Below are positions 13,786 to 14,931 of a stretch of 14,931 nt of DNA, piece by piece. The stretch spans positions 1 through 14,931 of the forward strand of contig JAOAES010000037.1 of NCBI GenBank assembly GCA_026416655.1, in the 5' to 3' direction. Source of the DNA: Fimbriimonadales bacterium. Its GTDB lineage: Bacteria; Armatimonadota; Fimbriimonadia; Fimbriimonadales; GBS-DC. Position 1 is the stretch's first letter; every line of letters starts with the position of its first letter. Made by a program: the position numbers and the translations under genes. The notes under the pieces are model-generated. The model saw only the letters and a list, made by a program, of their open reading frames with translations. It made no database searches and was not told where the DNA came from.

Positions 13786-14922
13786 CTACTTGCCCCCGAG
13801 CGCATGCAGCGCGTCTTCGTAATGCTCGATGAGGTGATGCGCCAGTTCGCGCAGTGGTTCAGGTTGCTTGCCGGGCAGGGCGGGTGCGGCGATTTGGCGT
13901 ATTGCGTCCAGCGGGTGCTTACGGCGCAGGGCGATCTGCTCGATCCATTCTGCGGCGTGTTCTTTTGGCAGGCGTACCTCGTAGCCGTTGATGTGCAGGA
14001 ACGCGAGGGTCGCTATCAGAGCGGTCGCCAGATTGCCTTGCGCAAACGGGCGGTACTTCAAATAGCCCCACAGGAACCGCGCCGCTTGCAACGGCACGTC
14101 GCGACTCTGGCGATAACTATACTGGTAATAGGTCGCCTCCTCCAGCCGGTCGTAGCTGTAGGGCTGTGGTGACTTAGTAATCTCGCTGTTAATCCAGATG
14201 AGGTCTTGCAAAGTGAGGTATCGCCATTCGAAGCTGGGTCCTGGGGCAGGTTGCAGGGTTGCCCGCGCGGGTTCGGGTAGGTTCTCCACGCGCACGAGTT
14301 GCGTCTCCTGCAGGGCGCGCTCGGTTTGCAGGAACGCGGCGCGATACCGAGTGGCGAGCGCGTCCAGAATATCGCCCCACCCGCGCGGGTCAGGCAGAGC
14401 ATCGCCCTGAGGTAGGTTCATGGAGGCTCCCTGCACGACGGATTCAATCAGTTCTCGCGCTTGCGTCGCGTTCAAGTCGGTGGTGGCGCCGTTTGCTTGC
14501 AGGAACGCCAGTCCCAGCAACGCGGCGACACTAGCGTTATATTCGGGGAACGGTTGCAGGGCATAGAGGGCGCGGATGAGATTTTCGGCGCGTGCGGGAA
14601 GTGGGGCGTCGGCTTCAACGAGTTCTGCACTTAGAAGCGCCGCTTCGATGCGCCGTGCGGAAGCGTCGGCGGGAGCGTCGCAGAGCAGTTCATAAGCGCG
14701 TTGCGCCGCGCGAGTAGGGGGATAGCGGAGCGTTTGCGCTTGCGCTGCCGCGCGTCCGATTGCCTTCTGGTACGCGCTCAACTCTTCCAACAGCACCTGA
14801 ATCGATCCCTCGTTCAAGGGAAGCGCGCTCTGCAAAGCGAGCTGAATACTGGAACGCGCCTCTTCGGGCAGGTGCTTCCAGCCCAAGGCGAGGTCGCGCA
14901 TGATGGTCGCGAGTTCCCGCAC
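13786..14922 (-). CDS. Protein with two tandem degenerate Fic/Doc-like repeats (5' end uncertain)
   Basis: About 378 residues from a GTG at 14922. The frame stays open to the window edge, so the true start may lie outside; a downstream ATG gives Met8. Residues 234-328 resemble Doc-type Fic proteins: an LTLQDLIWIN opening, DRLEEA, then RPFAQGNLATALIATLAFL and NGYEV. In active Fic enzymes this reads HPFxxGN(K/G)R; here the catalytic His is Arg291 and the final basic residue is lost. Residues 66-160 align with this repeat without a gap at an offset of 168 residues, with QPFPEYNASVAALLGLAFL as the equivalent motif. Residues 1-60 are helical. AMP transfer is therefore unlikely. The gene has its own terminator, and no antitoxin gene is visible. 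The homology is my reading of motifs, not a database result. Confidence 0.7.
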   Translation of the reverse strand: MRELATIMRDLALGWKHLPEEARSSIQLALQSALPLNEGSIQVLLEELSAYQKAIGRAAAQAQTLRYPPTRAAQRAYELLCDAPADASARRIEAALLSAELVEADAPLPARAENLIRALYALQPFPEYNASVAALLGLAFLQANGATTDLNATQARELIESVVQGASMNLPQGDALPDPRGWGDILDALATRYRAAFLQTERALQETQLVRVENLPEPARATLQPAPGPSFEWRYLTLQDLIWINSEITKSPQPYSYDRLEEATYYQYSYRQSRDVPLQAARFLWGYLKYRPFAQGNLATALIATLAFLHINGYEVRLPKEHAAEWIEQIALRRKHPLDAIRQIAAPALPGKQPEPLRELAHHLIEHYEDALHALGGK

Positions 14923-14931
14923 GGATTCTGT

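Overview
The window is GC-rich, densely coded bacterial chromosome. Several features point to a Gram-negative-type, flagellated, sigma70-using bacterium: MotA/MotB stators, a PEP-CTERM surface protein, an rpsO-pnp pair, consensus TTGACA/TATAAT promoter elements and strong Shine-Dalgarno (SD) sequences. The PEP-CTERM protein together with motAB and frequent GC-rich palindromic repeats makes me think of an Armatimonadota-like, possibly thermophilic lineage. That placement is an impression; no rRNA is present to confirm it.

Left part (1-5061). A 5'-truncated type ISP-like restriction-modification gene (+) enters at the window edge. It carries three different repeat insertions, all in frame. It converges with a translationally coupled SDR-MDR oxidoreductase pair (-). 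A 222-bp gap separates that pair from a divergent aldo/keto reductase (+).

Middle part (5062-9056, all +). A palindromic repeat is followed by a Wzm/TagG-type ABC-2 permease whose ATPase partner is absent here. Its stop codon overlaps the dprA start codon (ATGA). Next come motA and motB, 12 bp apart. A second, related palindrome lies in the convergent gap before pnp.

Right part (9057-14931, all -). In transcription order this reads: a protein with two degenerate Fic/Doc-like repeats; a terminator; a consensus promoter; a PEP-CTERM protein with a PPC-like domain; a strong terminator; tsaB; an unrecognised helical protein; a long structured leader; rpsO; pnp.

The best candidates for something undescribed are the tandem pseudo-Fic protein (13786-14922), the long hairpin leader of rpsO that starts almost at a predicted transcription start (11672-11745), and the in-frame palindromic or tandem repeats in the restriction-modification gene. 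None of the stretches without genes exceeds 300 bp; each is described below.
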